Shown here: one piece after another, positions 44,156-52,965 of the stretch
Position numbering within the stretch: the first letter of the stretch is position 1
Layout: each line of letters opens with the position of its first letter
NCBI RefSeq assembly: GCF_014651955.1
Contig: NZ_BMXW01000024.1
Span: 1-55,460, forward strand
DNA: 55,460 nt
Reading direction: 5' to 3'
From: Shewanella fodinae
GTDB taxonomy: Bacteria > Pseudomonadota > Gammaproteobacteria > Enterobacterales > Shewanellaceae
Notes under the pieces: model-generated
Database searches by the model: none
What the model was told of the DNA's origin: nothing
The model's input: the letters and a program-made list of their open reading frames with translations, nothing else
Translations under genes and position numbers: made by a program

Positions 44156-44530
44156 ATGCATATAGGAAACGCTATTAGGGTTTTGCGTATCAAACGCAAA
44201 CTGACACAAGAACAGCTCGCTCTGGATGCTGACATAGCGACCAGCAACGTCTCTCGCATTGAAAATGGCTTACGCCAACCTTCACAGAAGTTACTGATTA
44301 AATTGGCAGATGCGCTGGGTACAACGCCGTCCAACCTTTACGCTGCCTGTGAGAAAGGGATTGTACAGAACGTTACTGATGCAGATGGTTATTCAAACCA
44401 TAATGACGTAATTGCGGCACCCGAAACGCAAATACTGTTGAGGCTGTTCCACGAACTTTCTGATGACAATAGAAAACTGTTACTTGAGCAGGTGCGCTTA
44501 CTGCATCACTGGCAGCATGGTAAAATTTAA
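44156..44530 (+). CDS. XRE/Cro-type transcriptional regulator
   Basis: A 124-residue DNA-binding protein with an N-terminal helix-turn-helix (about 5-60): RIKRKLTQEQLALDADIATS, NVSRIENGLRQPSQKLL. A C-terminal helical part (about 85-124, LLRLFHELSDDNRKLLLEQV) is a likely dimerisation segment. ATG at 44156 begins just before the first helix; 44141 is an alternative and the longer GTG frame (44051) would run through the operator repeats. No toxin or phage gene is adjacent. Targets are probably its own promoter and possibly the neighbouring EAL operon. Confidence 0.8.
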   Translation: MHIGNAIRVLRIKRKLTQEQLALDADIATSNVSRIENGLRQPSQKLLIKLADALGTTPSNLYAACEKGIVQNVTDADGYSNHNDVIAAPETQILLRLFHELSDDNRKLLLEQVRLLHHWQHGKI

Positions 44531-44573
44531 CATAAACAATCTATTACATTGTTAAATAGTGTCTCTGGTAAGA

Positions 44574-44658
44574 TTGCCTAAGAAATATTAGGCGACGCAG
44601 ATACAAGTGGCAAATCTCATATATGTTCGCGTAGGATTTGCCATTTAGGCAAATCCTA
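44574..44658. promoter_or_regulatory. Inverted repeats downstream of the XRE gene, operator-like and terminator-like
   Basis: An 11-bp perfect inverted repeat (44632-44642 with 44648-44658) contains at its core TTGCC-N5-GGCAA, the same symmetric motif as in the upstream operator. A weaker pair, GCCTAA-N6-TTAGGC, lies at 44576-44593. The large repeat is followed by ATTTTC on the plus strand, so it may also terminate the XRE transcript. It sits between convergent genes. Confidence 0.5.
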
Positions 44659-44686
44659 ATTTTCAAATATCTAATGTAGCTATATA

Positions 44687-45535
44687 TCAGAGTACGCGTT
44701 TAATACTCTGTTCAATAGGTGTGGTTGCACGGCCAATCAGCATCGACAACTGTTTACTGTCATCGAACAAAGCGCCTTCTGCCGCCCCCGCTTCAGAGTC
44801 ACCCAACATTGCAGCAACTGCTGCTGGTAAACCGACTTGTTCCAGTAATTTGGTATATTCAGCCTGTGATAAATTGTTATATTCGACCTTTTTGCCGCTG
44901 GCAGCACTGATGTATGAAGCAAATTGCGACAAGGTAAAGGCATCGTCCCCTGCCAGCTCATACACTTTGCCAGCTTGATCAGGTTGCGTTAAAGCAATCG
45001 CAGCCGCAGCGGCATAATCCGCACGGCTGGCAGTCGCCAATTTGCCCGCCCTTGCACAACCAAATACCGCACCATGGTTAATGGCAGCAGCCACACTGCC
45101 GGTATAGTTTTCACTGTACCAACCATTGCGCAAAATGACCGCTGGAATACCGCTCTGTTTGATATAGGTTTCGGTAGCAACATGTTCTGTGGCTAACATT
45201 AGAGGTGATGTGTCGGCATGCAACAAGCTGGTATAGGCCAGCAAACTAACACCAGCGGCTTTTGCCGCATCAATCACCGCTTTGTGCTGCTCGGTTCTTT
45301 TCCCCACTTCACTGGAAGAGATCAACAGCAATTTATCAACATTCGCAAAAGCACTGACAAGCGTGCTTGGCTGGTCGTAATCAGCCCGCCGTACTTGTAT
45401 ACCTTTTGCCGCTAGTGCTTGTGCTTTATCTGGATTACGTACCGCCGCCACAATCTGCGATGCAGGTACTTTTTTTAACAGTTCATCAATGACCAATCTG
45501 CCAAGTTGTCCGTTTGCACCTGTTACTGCCAACAT
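44687..45535 (-). CDS. ytfG: NAD(P)H:quinone oxidoreductase, YtfG/QorB type
   Basis: A 282-residue Rossmann-fold protein: nucleotide-binding VTGANGQLGRLV near the N-terminus, AVRNPDKAQALAAKG, and the NmrA-like body with RNGWYSENYTGS and ALTQPDQAGKVYELAGD. E. coli YtfG is 286 residues and reduces quinones. ATG at 45535 has AAGGAG seven bases upstream; the frame to 45691 would pass through the divergent promoter. It is divergent from a YtfH-type regulator, the same pairing as in E. coli. Confidence 0.9.
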   Translation of the reverse strand: MLAVTGANGQLGRLVIDELLKKVPASQIVAAVRNPDKAQALAAKGIQVRRADYDQPSTLVSAFANVDKLLLISSSEVGKRTEQHKAVIDAAKAAGVSLLAYTSLLHADTSPLMLATEHVATETYIKQSGIPAVILRNGWYSENYTGSVAAAINHGAVFGCARAGKLATASRADYAAAAAIALTQPDQAGKVYELAGDDAFTLSQFASYISAASGKKVEYNNLSQAEYTKLLEQVGLPAAVAAMLGDSEAGAAEGALFDDSKQLSMLIGRATTPIEQSIKRVL

Positions 45536-45626
45536 GTTCGTACTCCTTGTTAAATTACTCAATAAAGTCAATGTCACTGGTATCGTGCCATCGTTAGTGG
45601 CTATACTAGCGCCAACACAAACTTTT

Positions 45627-45652
45627 GGTAAGTACATACAAAAAGGTAAGTA
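45627..45652. promoter_or_regulatory. Direct repeats in the ytfG-ytfH divergent promoter
   Basis: GGTAAGTA occurs at 45627-45634 and 45645-45652, spaced 18 bases. The first is part of GTAAGTACATAC. HxlR-type regulators often bind such repeats in their divergent promoter, so this is the likely YtfH operator. The second copy overlaps the ytfH ribosome site. Confidence 0.45.
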
Positions 45653-45654
45653 TA

Positions 45655-46083
45655 ATGAAACAGCCAATCCCTGAAACTGGATTAGCGGCACAGATGCAAC
45701 GAGGCAATCTGTTTTCTGACAAATGCCCCTCTCGAGAAGTGCTTAAACACGTCACCAGCCGTTGGGGAGTTCTGGTATTACTCGCGCTATTGAATGGCGA
45801 GCAGCAACGTTTCAGCGCATTGAAACGCAAGATCCTCGGTGTCAGTGAAAAAATGCTCGCGCAGACACTACAGCAATTAGAGAGTGACGGTTTTGTAGCA
45901 CGCACTGTCTTTCCAGTCGTACCGCCTCATGTGGAATATGCCCTAACAACAAATGGTGTGTTGATCGCCCGTCAAGTCGTGGGACTGGCTGACTGGATTG
46001 AAGAAAACATAGATCAGGTCATTCAGGCACAAGAGCAATATCAAGCGCAGCAAATTGCAGGTCCGCAGCACTGGCAATCGTGA
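45655..46083 (+). CDS. ytfH: HxlR-family regulator YtfH
   Basis: A 142-residue winged-helix regulator. CPSREVLKHVTSRWGVLVLL, GVSEKMLAQTLQQLE and VVPPHVEYALT follow E. coli YtfH closely. The single Cys31-Pro segment near the N-terminus is the redox-sensing position in related quinone/aldehyde-responsive HxlR proteins. The start is ATG at 45655 with AAGGT upstream. It probably represses ytfG and itself and is relieved by electrophiles. Confidence 0.9.
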   Translation: MKQPIPETGLAAQMQRGNLFSDKCPSREVLKHVTSRWGVLVLLALLNGEQQRFSALKRKILGVSEKMLAQTLQQLESDGFVARTVFPVVPPHVEYALTTNGVLIARQVVGLADWIEENIDQVIQAQEQYQAQQIAGPQHWQS

Positions 46084-46209
46084 TCCAGCCCAAGCAGTGT
46101 GCTAGAGCACAAAACTTGCGCTAATGCTGCAGCAGCAATTGCTTTGCCGTACAGCGCCCTTTATTGTCATGTAAACCATGCCTGAATGATGAACAACAAG
46201 GAAGCTTTC

Positions 46210-48591
46210 ATGGCCATTAGTGCCCTCGATGCACAACAGCTATACCGTCCGGCAGATCTCAGCCTGCTGGGAACCAACAATTCAACCCGTGAACTGGAAC
46301 CGCTGGACGATATTATCGGTCAGGAACGCGCCCAGAGCGCAGTTGAGTTCGCCATGTCCATCCGCGACAAGGGCTACAACATTTTTGCTATCGGCCGTAG
46401 TGGTCTGGGCAAGCGCACTATGATGCTGCGTTATCTGAAACGCCACCAGCAGTTGGAACAGGAGCTGAACGACTGGTGCTATGTCGCGAATTTTGATGAA
46501 CCCAGAACCCCGCAAGTGCTGCGTTTGCCTGCGGGCAGCGGTGCCCAGTTTAAAAAAGAGGTGGAAAAAACGGTATTACGGCTGGTGAAAGCCCTGCCGT
46601 TAGCATTTGATAACGAAGTGTACTATCGCCGAGCCGACAAACTGAAGACCCAGTTGACCCAGCGCCAAGAGGCCACCCTAGCGGAACTGGCTACCGAAGC
46701 CAAGGAAAAGCAGGTACGGCTGACCATCAGCCCCGATGGTGACTATCAACTGATGGCGCTTAATGGTGAGGAACCGCATACCGATGAAAGCTATGCGGCG
46801 TTGCCGGAAGCAGAACGCAATAAATTTGAAGAGAATATCCGGCATCTGGAGTCACGGCTGCGGGGCATTGTCCGCCAGCTGACTGAATGGGAAGAGGAAT
46901 TCAGTACCAAGCAGCAACAGCATGATGAACAAGTCGCCCGGGAGGTTTTGAGCCATTTTTTCAAACCGTTGAAAGATGATTACCGCGCCGTACCAGAAAT
47001 CCGCAATTTTTTGACCGCGATGCAAAAAGATATGCTGGGTAATCTGGATATTTTCCTTGAGCAAAGCGAAGATCAACTGGGACTTGCCTATGCCTCGCTG
47101 GAAAAGAAAATGCCCCGCCGTTATCAGGTGAATCTGCTGGTAACTCAAGAGCAGCCAAACTTCCCGGTGGTGGTAGAGGAAAATCCGACTTATCACGGTT
47201 TATTTGGTTATGTCGAAAATGCCACCTTTCGCGGTACGGTATTTACCGACTTCTCACTGATCCGCTCAGGGAGCCTGCATCGTGCCAACGGTGGCGTGTT
47301 GCTAATGGATGCAATAAAAGTGCTGGAACGGCCCTATGTGTGGGACGGATTAAAACGGGCACTGCGCTCTCGGACGCTGGATCTTAATTCGCTGGAACGC
47401 GAAGTTTCTTTATCTGGGACGGTCTCGCTGGAACCACAACCCATTCCGCTGGATGTGAAAATCGTGTTGTTTGGTGACTATCAGACCTATCAGTTACTGC
47501 AACACTATGATCCGGACTTCTGCGAATTGTTCAAAGTCACCGCTGACTTTGAAGACACTATGCCGCGTAGCGCCAAAGTAGAAAGCCTTTATGCCCGTTT
47601 CATCTCTTCTATCGTGCATGATAATCAGTTGCTGCATTGTGACCATAGCGCCATTGCCCGTATCATAGAATACAGTTCTCGTCAGGCGGAAGATCAAACC
47701 CAGTTGTCGCTGCATTCTGCCAATGTGGCTAATTTATTGCGGGAAAGTCATTATTGCGCCAAATCGACCAATGCCAGAGCCATCCGTGCCACCCATGTAG
47801 AACAGGCATTAGCGCAGCAAGAGCAGCGAGTATCGAAGCTACGCGATCAACTGATGTTGGGCTTTACTCAGGGTACTAACCTGCTTGAAGTCAAGGGTAA
47901 AGCGGTTGGACAGATCAACGCATTATCAGTTATCGCCACCAGCGATCACCAGTTTGGTATGCCCAACCGTATCACTGCCAGTACCAGTTTTGGGAAAGGC
48001 GAAGTATTGGATATTGAACACAAAGTACGCCTTGGCGGTAAAATCCATTCCAAAGGCGTTTGGATTTTATCGGCATTTATCAATGGCTTGCTGGCGAAAG
48101 ATCAAGCAATCCCGCTGACCACCTCCCTTACCTTTGAACAATCTTACTCCGGTGTTGATGGCGACAGCGCGTCGATGGCCGAATGCTGTGCCATACTTTC
48201 AGCAATCAGCGGTATTGCTATTCGCCAAGATATCGCGATCACCGGGTCGATGAATCAGTTTGGTGAAGCTCAGCCCATTGGCGGCGTCAATGAAAAAATT
48301 GAAGGTTTTTTCGATGTTTGTCAGCTTAAAGGACGGAAACATACACAAGGTGTGATCATCCCACGCAGTAATGTCAACAACCTGATGCTGAAAAAATCCG
48401 TAGTGGATGCAGTCGCTCAGGGGAAGTTCCATATCTGGAGTGTTACCCACGTTCTTGAAGCTCTGAGTATCCTGTGTGATATGCCCGCGGGCGCGGCAGA
48501 TAAACGTGGACAGTTTCCACTGCGCAGTATATTGGGGGCTGCCTCTGCCAATCTTGCCACTCTGCGTACAGCCAATACCAATATTAGTTAA
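46210..48591 (+). CDS. Lon-like ATP-dependent protease (LonB/AAA_32 type)
   Basis: A 793-residue protein. The N-terminal two thirds is an AAA_32-type ATPase region with a Walker-A-like GRSGLGKRTMM (about 60-70), a long coiled-coil insertion, a second segment HRANGGVLLMDAIKVL, and the Lon-type lid. The C-terminal S16 protease has Ser653 in GDSAS and Lys696 in NEKIEG, exactly 43 residues apart as in Lon. Both catalytic residues are present, so it is probably active. ATG at 46210 is chosen for AAGGA upstream over two ATGs at 46186. Substrates are unknown. It lies 15 bases before a solute-binding-protein gene. Confidence 0.9.
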   Translation: MAISALDAQQLYRPADLSLLGTNNSTRELEPLDDIIGQERAQSAVEFAMSIRDKGYNIFAIGRSGLGKRTMMLRYLKRHQQLEQELNDWCYVANFDEPRTPQVLRLPAGSGAQFKKEVEKTVLRLVKALPLAFDNEVYYRRADKLKTQLTQRQEATLAELATEAKEKQVRLTISPDGDYQLMALNGEEPHTDESYAALPEAERNKFEENIRHLESRLRGIVRQLTEWEEEFSTKQQQHDEQVAREVLSHFFKPLKDDYRAVPEIRNFLTAMQKDMLGNLDIFLEQSEDQLGLAYASLEKKMPRRYQVNLLVTQEQPNFPVVVEENPTYHGLFGYVENATFRGTVFTDFSLIRSGSLHRANGGVLLMDAIKVLERPYVWDGLKRALRSRTLDLNSLEREVSLSGTVSLEPQPIPLDVKIVLFGDYQTYQLLQHYDPDFCELFKVTADFEDTMPRSAKVESLYARFISSIVHDNQLLHCDHSAIARIIEYSSRQAEDQTQLSLHSANVANLLRESHYCAKSTNARAIRATHVEQALAQQEQRVSKLRDQLMLGFTQGTNLLEVKGKAVGQINALSVIATSDHQFGMPNRITASTSFGKGEVLDIEHKVRLGGKIHSKGVWILSAFINGLLAKDQAIPLTTSLTFEQSYSGVDGDSASMAECCAILSAISGIAIRQDIAITGSMNQFGEAQPIGGVNEKIEGFFDVCQLKGRKHTQGVIIPRSNVNNLMLKKSVVDAVAQGKFHIWSVTHVLEALSILCDMPAGAADKRGQFPLRSILGAASANLATLRTANTNIS

Positions 48592-48606
48592 TCAATGAGG
48601 TCGCAG

Positions 48607-49515
48607 ATGAATAGCAGAGCCATTGGGATTGTGTTGATGCTGTCACTGCTGACCTTGCCAACGATGGCCCAAACCGACCTTCCCAGTATTGCGTCAATCA
48701 CCAATGATGCCTGGCCGCCTTTTATTAATGCCGATGGCCATAGTGGATTAGCGCTGGATATCGTCACTACTGCACTGCAGACTCAAGGGGTAAGCTTACA
48801 AGTCACCATCAAGCCCTGGGCTAGAGCAATGAAGGATGTGATTGATGGTAAGAATGATCTATTGCTGGCAACCTGGGAATCGCCAGCAAGGACCCAGACG
48901 TTGTTGTTTTCACAACCCTATCTGAAAAATCGGCTGCGCTTCATTAAACGAGCGGATGATCCGTTTGAATACCGCGATCTGGCATCACTTAGCGGCAAAA
49001 GAATTGGTGTCATCCGTGATTACAGCTATACCGGAGAGTTTGCCAGCAGTAACAACTTCACCCGCGAACCGCATCAAGATCTGCAGGCAAATCTGCGTAT
49101 GCTGGCGGCTAAACGCCTAGATCTGACGCTGGAAGACGAAATCGTAGCGAGTTACTGTTTTTATCAATTACAACTCGCCGACCATTACCATTTTACTGGA
49201 CCACCGTTGACGGTGAAGCGCCTATATCTCGCTGCAGGCATTCAAAATCCCAAAAGCAAGGCCCTGATCGCTGCCTTCAATCAGGGCCTGAAACTCATCA
49301 TGGATGATGGACGTTACGAACAGATCCTCGCGAGTTATGGCGCAATGTTGCACTCCAACCAGATGCCGGAAATTATCCGGCCAACCAACCCAGCCGCGCA
49401 ACACCTCTCAATAATGCCATCACCTATGTATGTCAGTACAGGGTGGCCAGCATCTCATCTGAATACGCCTTGGTGGCATCACCCTGGCGTACTCTCGCGA
49501 CATAATCAGGATTAG
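48607..49515 (+). CDS. Periplasmic solute-binding protein, SBP_bac_3 type
   Basis: A 302-residue protein with signal peptide (to about residue 22, LPTMAQ), then SITNDAWPPFINADG and GLALDIVTTALQTQG, typical of amino-acid-type periplasmic binding proteins. SGKRIGVIRDYSYTGEF fits the second lobe. There is no ABC permease or ATPase nearby, so it may feed a signalling protein or be an orphan. The ATG at 48607 has GAGGT six bases upstream. Its last 27 codons overlap the convergent old-yellow-enzyme gene; the C-terminal tail after about residue 270 is outside the usual fold. Confidence 0.8.
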   Translation: MNSRAIGIVLMLSLLTLPTMAQTDLPSIASITNDAWPPFINADGHSGLALDIVTTALQTQGVSLQVTIKPWARAMKDVIDGKNDLLLATWESPARTQTLLFSQPYLKNRLRFIKRADDPFEYRDLASLSGKRIGVIRDYSYTGEFASSNNFTREPHQDLQANLRMLAAKRLDLTLEDEIVASYCFYQLQLADHYHFTGPPLTVKRLYLAAGIQNPKSKALIAAFNQGLKLIMDDGRYEQILASYGAMLHSNQMPEIIRPTNPAAQHLSIMPSPMYVSTGWPASHLNTPWWHHPGVLSRHNQD

Positions 49516-50476
49516 CGATAAACGGCCGACCAATGGCAATCAAATCGAACTTACCGGCAATAATCGCGGCGCTGGCACTGTCAGCATCGTAACCACCTAC
49601 GCCCACCAGCGTCTGCTGATAGTGTTCACGTAGATAGGTAGAAGCTTGGCCGCCAAGATAATCAAATTGCATACTGTCATCAAAAATCCCCAGATGCACA
49701 TACGCCAATTGCCGCTGTTCTAATGCTGGCAGTAAGTAGTCGAATACCTGGCGATCACGGGCATCAGTTGCCATGTTCACGTAGGCCGCCGGTGATAGGC
49801 GTATCCCGGTGCGTTCACGCCCGATGGCCGCAATAACTGCATCTGTCACCTGCAACGGAAAACGGCTCATGTTTTCAGGAGAACCACCGTAATCATCATC
49901 ACGACGGTTACTGTCATGGTGCAAAAACTCGTCAATCAGATAGGCATTCGCACCATGGATCTCCACCCCATCAAAACCCGCTTCAATGGCATTCTCAGCA
50001 GCCTTAGCATAGTCACGAACCAACTGTTCAATTTCACTTACCGTCAGCGCTTTTGGGGTTTCATACTGCAGCTCACGCATGCGCGGAACAGTACCATTCA
50101 ACGCTACTGCCGATGGCGCTACCGTGTGCTCGCCACCGAAGAAAAAGGTGTGCGCAACTCGCCCGGTATGCCATAGCTGCGCGAAGATCAGTCCCCCTTT
50201 TGCGTGAACAGCATCGGTGACCTTACGCCAACCTAAAATCTGCTCAGTACTGAACAATCCTGGAGTATTAGGATAACCCTGTCCGTCTGGACGAATAATG
50301 GTGGCCTCGCTGATGATTAATCCGGCGTCAGCGCGACGGCTATAATAAGCTGCCATTTCGTCGGTTGGCACTAAGCCAGGCCCAGCCATACAACGGGTAA
50401 GCGGTGCCATCAATATTCTATTTTTCAAAGTAATTGTGTCGTTAAGACGATAAGGTTCAAACAAAACATCACGCAT
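49433..50476 (-). CDS. Old yellow enzyme family flavin oxidoreductase (NemA-like)
   Basis: A 347-residue FMN-dependent ene-reductase: LFEPYRLNDTITLKNRILMAPLTR at the N-terminus (cited here as NRILMAPLTR), the substrate-binding HGANAYLIDEF motif with His and Asn, and FMN-binding VGGYDADSA and LIAIGRPFIANPD. It reduces electrophilic alkenes and N-ethylmaleimide-type compounds. ATG at 50476 has AGGAA seven bases upstream. It is divergent from a TetR regulator with two operators between, the same logic as nemRA. Its stop lies inside the 3' end of the solute-binding-protein gene. Confidence 0.92.
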   Translation of the reverse strand: MRDVLFEPYRLNDTITLKNRILMAPLTRCMAGPGLVPTDEMAAYYSRRADAGLIISEATIIRPDGQGYPNTPGLFSTEQILGWRKVTDAVHAKGGLIFAQLWHTGRVAHTFFFGGEHTVAPSAVALNGTVPRMRELQYETPKALTVSEIEQLVRDYAKAAENAIEAGFDGVEIHGANAYLIDEFLHHDSNRRDDDYGGSPENMSRFPLQVTDAVIAAIGRERTGIRLSPAAYVNMATDARDRQVFDYLLPALEQRQLAYVHLGIFDDSMQFDYLGGQASTYLREHYQQTLVGVGGYDADSASAAIIAGKFDLIAIGRPFIANPDYVARVRQGDATKAYSDEMLATLY

Positions 50477-50538
50477 GGAAACTTCCTCAAAATGCAATGG
50501 CCGCAGAGTCACAACCTTAACTCAGCGCTGACAGTTAT

Positions 50539-50609
50539 TCTTGAACAGGCATTCAAGATAAAGAGTCTCACCGCCAAGCGCAAGTTATTTTTGAACATTC
50601 ATTCAAAAA
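50539..50609. promoter_or_regulatory. Two palindromic TetR operators between oye and its regulator
   Basis: TCTTGAA-N6-TTCAAGA (50539-50558) and TTTTTGAA-N6-TTCAAAAA (50588-50609) share the core TTGAAC-N4-ATTCAA. Their centres are 50 bp apart, one near each divergent promoter. This is a textbook TetR layout; which regulator binds is inferred from adjacency. Confidence 0.75.
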
Positions 50610-50646
50610 AGAATACACTTTGCGATATCTGACTGGATGAGAAACT

Positions 50647-51228
50647 ATGAGAAACGCTGAATTTGATCGCCAACAGGTATTGCGTAACGCCATGTATGCT
50701 TTTATGGGCAAGGGTTACAGCAAAACCAGTATGCAGGATTTGACTCGCGCTACCGGCTTACATCCCGGTTCCATCTATTGTGCTTTTGAAAATAAGCGAG
50801 GCCTATTGCTGGCCGCGATTGATCAATATCACGAGGATCGCACATGTCATTTGCTGGCGCTGTTTGCCGAAGATGTCCCGTTTAAACAGAAAATACAGCG
50901 TTATCTGGATGAAATTGTCGCAGAATGCCTCAGTTGCGATGTCTCTCAAAGCTGCTTGCTGGTGAAGATATTAACCGAAGTTGGCGAGCAGGATGCCGAT
51001 GTTGCAGCTAAAGTGTCAGCCTATCTGCAGCAATGGCAGCAAGCGCTGGAAACCGCATTTGCCACCGCCATTGCTGACGGGGAAATTCCATCTGCGCCAG
51101 GAGCCCAGGCATCGGCACAATTTCTGATGATGGCAATTTATGGTTTGCGTACCTATGCGCATACTCATCCGCACGAACAGCAGTTGCGTCAATTGACGGC
51201 CATGTTGACTCAACAATTACTTGGCTGA
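50647..51228 (+). CDS. TetR/AcrR-family regulator (NemR-like by context)
   Basis: A 193-residue repressor: helix-turn-helix in residues 8-55 (AMYAFMGKGYSKTSMQDLTR, GLHPGSIYCAFENKRGLLL) and a helical ligand-binding domain. It contains several cysteines around 95-105 (AECLSCDVSQSCLL), and NemR-type regulators sense electrophiles through cysteine. It is divergent from the old yellow enzyme. Its stop codon abuts the stop of the convergent chemoreceptor with no base between. Confidence 0.88.
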   Translation: MRNAEFDRQQVLRNAMYAFMGKGYSKTSMQDLTRATGLHPGSIYCAFENKRGLLLAAIDQYHEDRTCHLLALFAEDVPFKQKIQRYLDEIVAECLSCDVSQSCLLVKILTEVGEQDADVAAKVSAYLQQWQQALETAFATAIADGEIPSAPGAQASAQFLMMAIYGLRTYAHTHPHEQQLRQLTAMLTQQLLG

Positions 51229-52803
51229 CTAGCCCGCACGAAAACCGATACGAAATCCGCCCCAGTGTCGGCCATTAACAAATACCGGGACGGACAAGTC
51301 GTGCATCACTTCCCCTGTATCCCGTTTATAGGTTTGTAATAACATCGGCTCCGTATGGCGACCACAACGGATACCGGTAGGGTCATTAAACAAACGCTTG
51401 GTGCGGTTATTTGCCGTGTCCTTGGCTTTGTCGCCGGTCAGTGGTTTACTGAAACGTTGATTATGTGTGGGGAAATAGCCGTTATGATCAACCGCTCCGG
51501 CATAAATAATCTGCGGATGACGACTGAGTATTGGCTCCTGCACTGCCGGAAAGCACTGGTCAGCATAGCCGTCAAACGCAGTTGCATATTTTGCGGGTTC
51601 AACCCCGCCGATACGTTGATATTGGGGGGAAAACAGTTGCTGCTCAGTAAACTTTCCCTGCTTTAATCCCAGCTCTAGCAACTGACCACATGCGGCAGCC
51701 GCTTGCTGTGCCTCAGCCAACGCCTGCTGTTCAAATGTGCCGGTGTTCCAATGTCGGAGCGCCAGAAAAATGCCCTCGGTCGTCTTGGAAAATTCAAATG
51801 CCTGCTGGCTTATCTGTTCGCTGCGGTGTCCAGTTTCTGCTAGCGAGTCACTGATCCGTACAATCGCTTCTGAGATTTCACCGGTGGTATCACGGTATTC
51901 CCGCAGTGCCGACTCAATCTGAGCTAACGCCTGGGTCGATTGTTGCACACCACCAGCAATGCCATCGAACCTTTGTTCTAGCGCCGAGATCGCATTCACT
52001 GTTTCTGAGGTACGCCCGACCACGGTCGCCATCAGCTGTGAGGTCTGCTCGGTATCCTGGCGGATCTGACTTAACATGCGGCCAATATCTTGCGTGGCAT
52101 CTGCCGTTTTAGCCGCCAGGGTGCGCACTTCATCCGCCACAACCGCAAAACCGCGCCCCGCCTCGCCCGCGCGGGCGGCCTCAATAGCAGCATTCAGCGC
52201 TAGCAGGTTAGTTTGCGCCGCAACCCCATCTATCACCTCGGTAATTTTACCAATGGCATCCGCTTGTTGTTGCAACTGATCCACCTTGCTGGCGGCCGAG
52301 TCCACATCTTGGCTTAGGGTACGAATAGCCTCCAGCCCAGACACCGCATATTGTCGGCCTTCGAGACTCAAGTGCCGGGATTGTTCGGCCTGTTGCAGCA
52401 CCGCTTCGGCATGCTCACTGAGTGAAATGGTGGTTGCTGATAACTGATTTGCCGCCACAGCTATCTGGCTGGCAGCTTCACCGCTGCCTTGAATATTCTG
52501 TTGCAGACCATCGACAAAATGCGAAACTTCGGCACCACCGATGGCAATTCGACTGGCATCTGTGGCAATACGATGCAGTGCCTGCAATTCCTCTCGGCGG
52601 TTGTCATCCTCTGCCACTGCATCTTCAGTCGCTGATGCTTGGGAGACCAACCAATACACCAGTGCCAGTACTGGCAATAAGAGTAGCGCCCCCAGCAACT
52701 GCCACAACAGGCTACCATTGACCAGCAACTGCAATCCTTCCAGCAAGCATAAGCCACTCACGATGCCCGCAATTACCGGCCAACGACGTTGGGTGTTTGG
52801 CAT
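51229..52803 (-). CDS. Chemoreceptor with a C-terminal sensor-like domain
   Basis: A 524-residue methyl-accepting protein. Two closely spaced N-terminal membrane helices (about 10-55) leave almost no periplasmic domain. The cytoplasmic signalling domain (about 85-350) has the tip [20 protein letters not shown]. It is followed by a separate C-terminal domain of about 150 residues (375-524; [46 protein letters not shown]), which resembles a Cache-like sensor fold. Sensing would thus be cytoplasmic and C-terminal, as in a minority of receptors. ATG at 52803 is supported by GGGGG upstream. Ligand unknown. Confidence 0.85.
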   Translation of the reverse strand: MPNTQRRWPVIAGIVSGLCLLEGLQLLVNGSLLWQLLGALLLLPVLALVYWLVSQASATEDAVAEDDNRREELQALHRIATDASRIAIGGAEVSHFVDGLQQNIQGSGEAASQIAVAANQLSATTISLSEHAEAVLQQAEQSRHLSLEGRQYAVSGLEAIRTLSQDVDSAASKVDQLQQQADAIGKITEVIDGVAAQTNLLALNAAIEAARAGEAGRGFAVVADEVRTLAAKTADATQDIGRMLSQIRQDTEQTSQLMATVVGRTSETVNAISALEQRFDGIAGGVQQSTQALAQIESALREYRDTTGEISEAIVRISDSLAETGHRSEQISQQAFEFSKTTEGIFLALRHWNTGTFEQQALAEAQQAAAACGQLLELGLKQGKFTEQQLFSPQYQRIGGVEPAKYATAFDGYADQCFPAVQEPILSRHPQIIYAGAVDHNGYFPTHNQRFSKPLTGDKAKDTANNRTKRLFNDPTGIRCGRHTEPMLLQTYKRDTGEVMHDLSVPVFVNGRHWGGFRIGFRAG

Positions 52804-52920
52804 GAATCCCCCTGAATATCTGGTGTAAGCATTCAAATTTTTTTCATATATTTCAGCTTAAACCACAGGTTGGCGACTTGCGCGAATTTCGCCCATTGGA
52901 CTTTGGTGGAACACAAACGA

Positions 52921-52945
52921 AGAAAGGCCGCATTGCGGCCTTTCT
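52921..52945 (-). terminator. Intrinsic terminator after the ribosome hibernation gene
   Basis: A near-perfect 12-bp stem (AGAAAGGCCGCA at 52921-52932 with 52934-52945) lies 21 bases after the hpf stop. On the minus strand it continues TCGTTTGT. Its stability suggests it works despite the short T tract. Confidence 0.75.
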
Positions 52946-52965
52946 GCTGAGTATTCAGTATGGTG

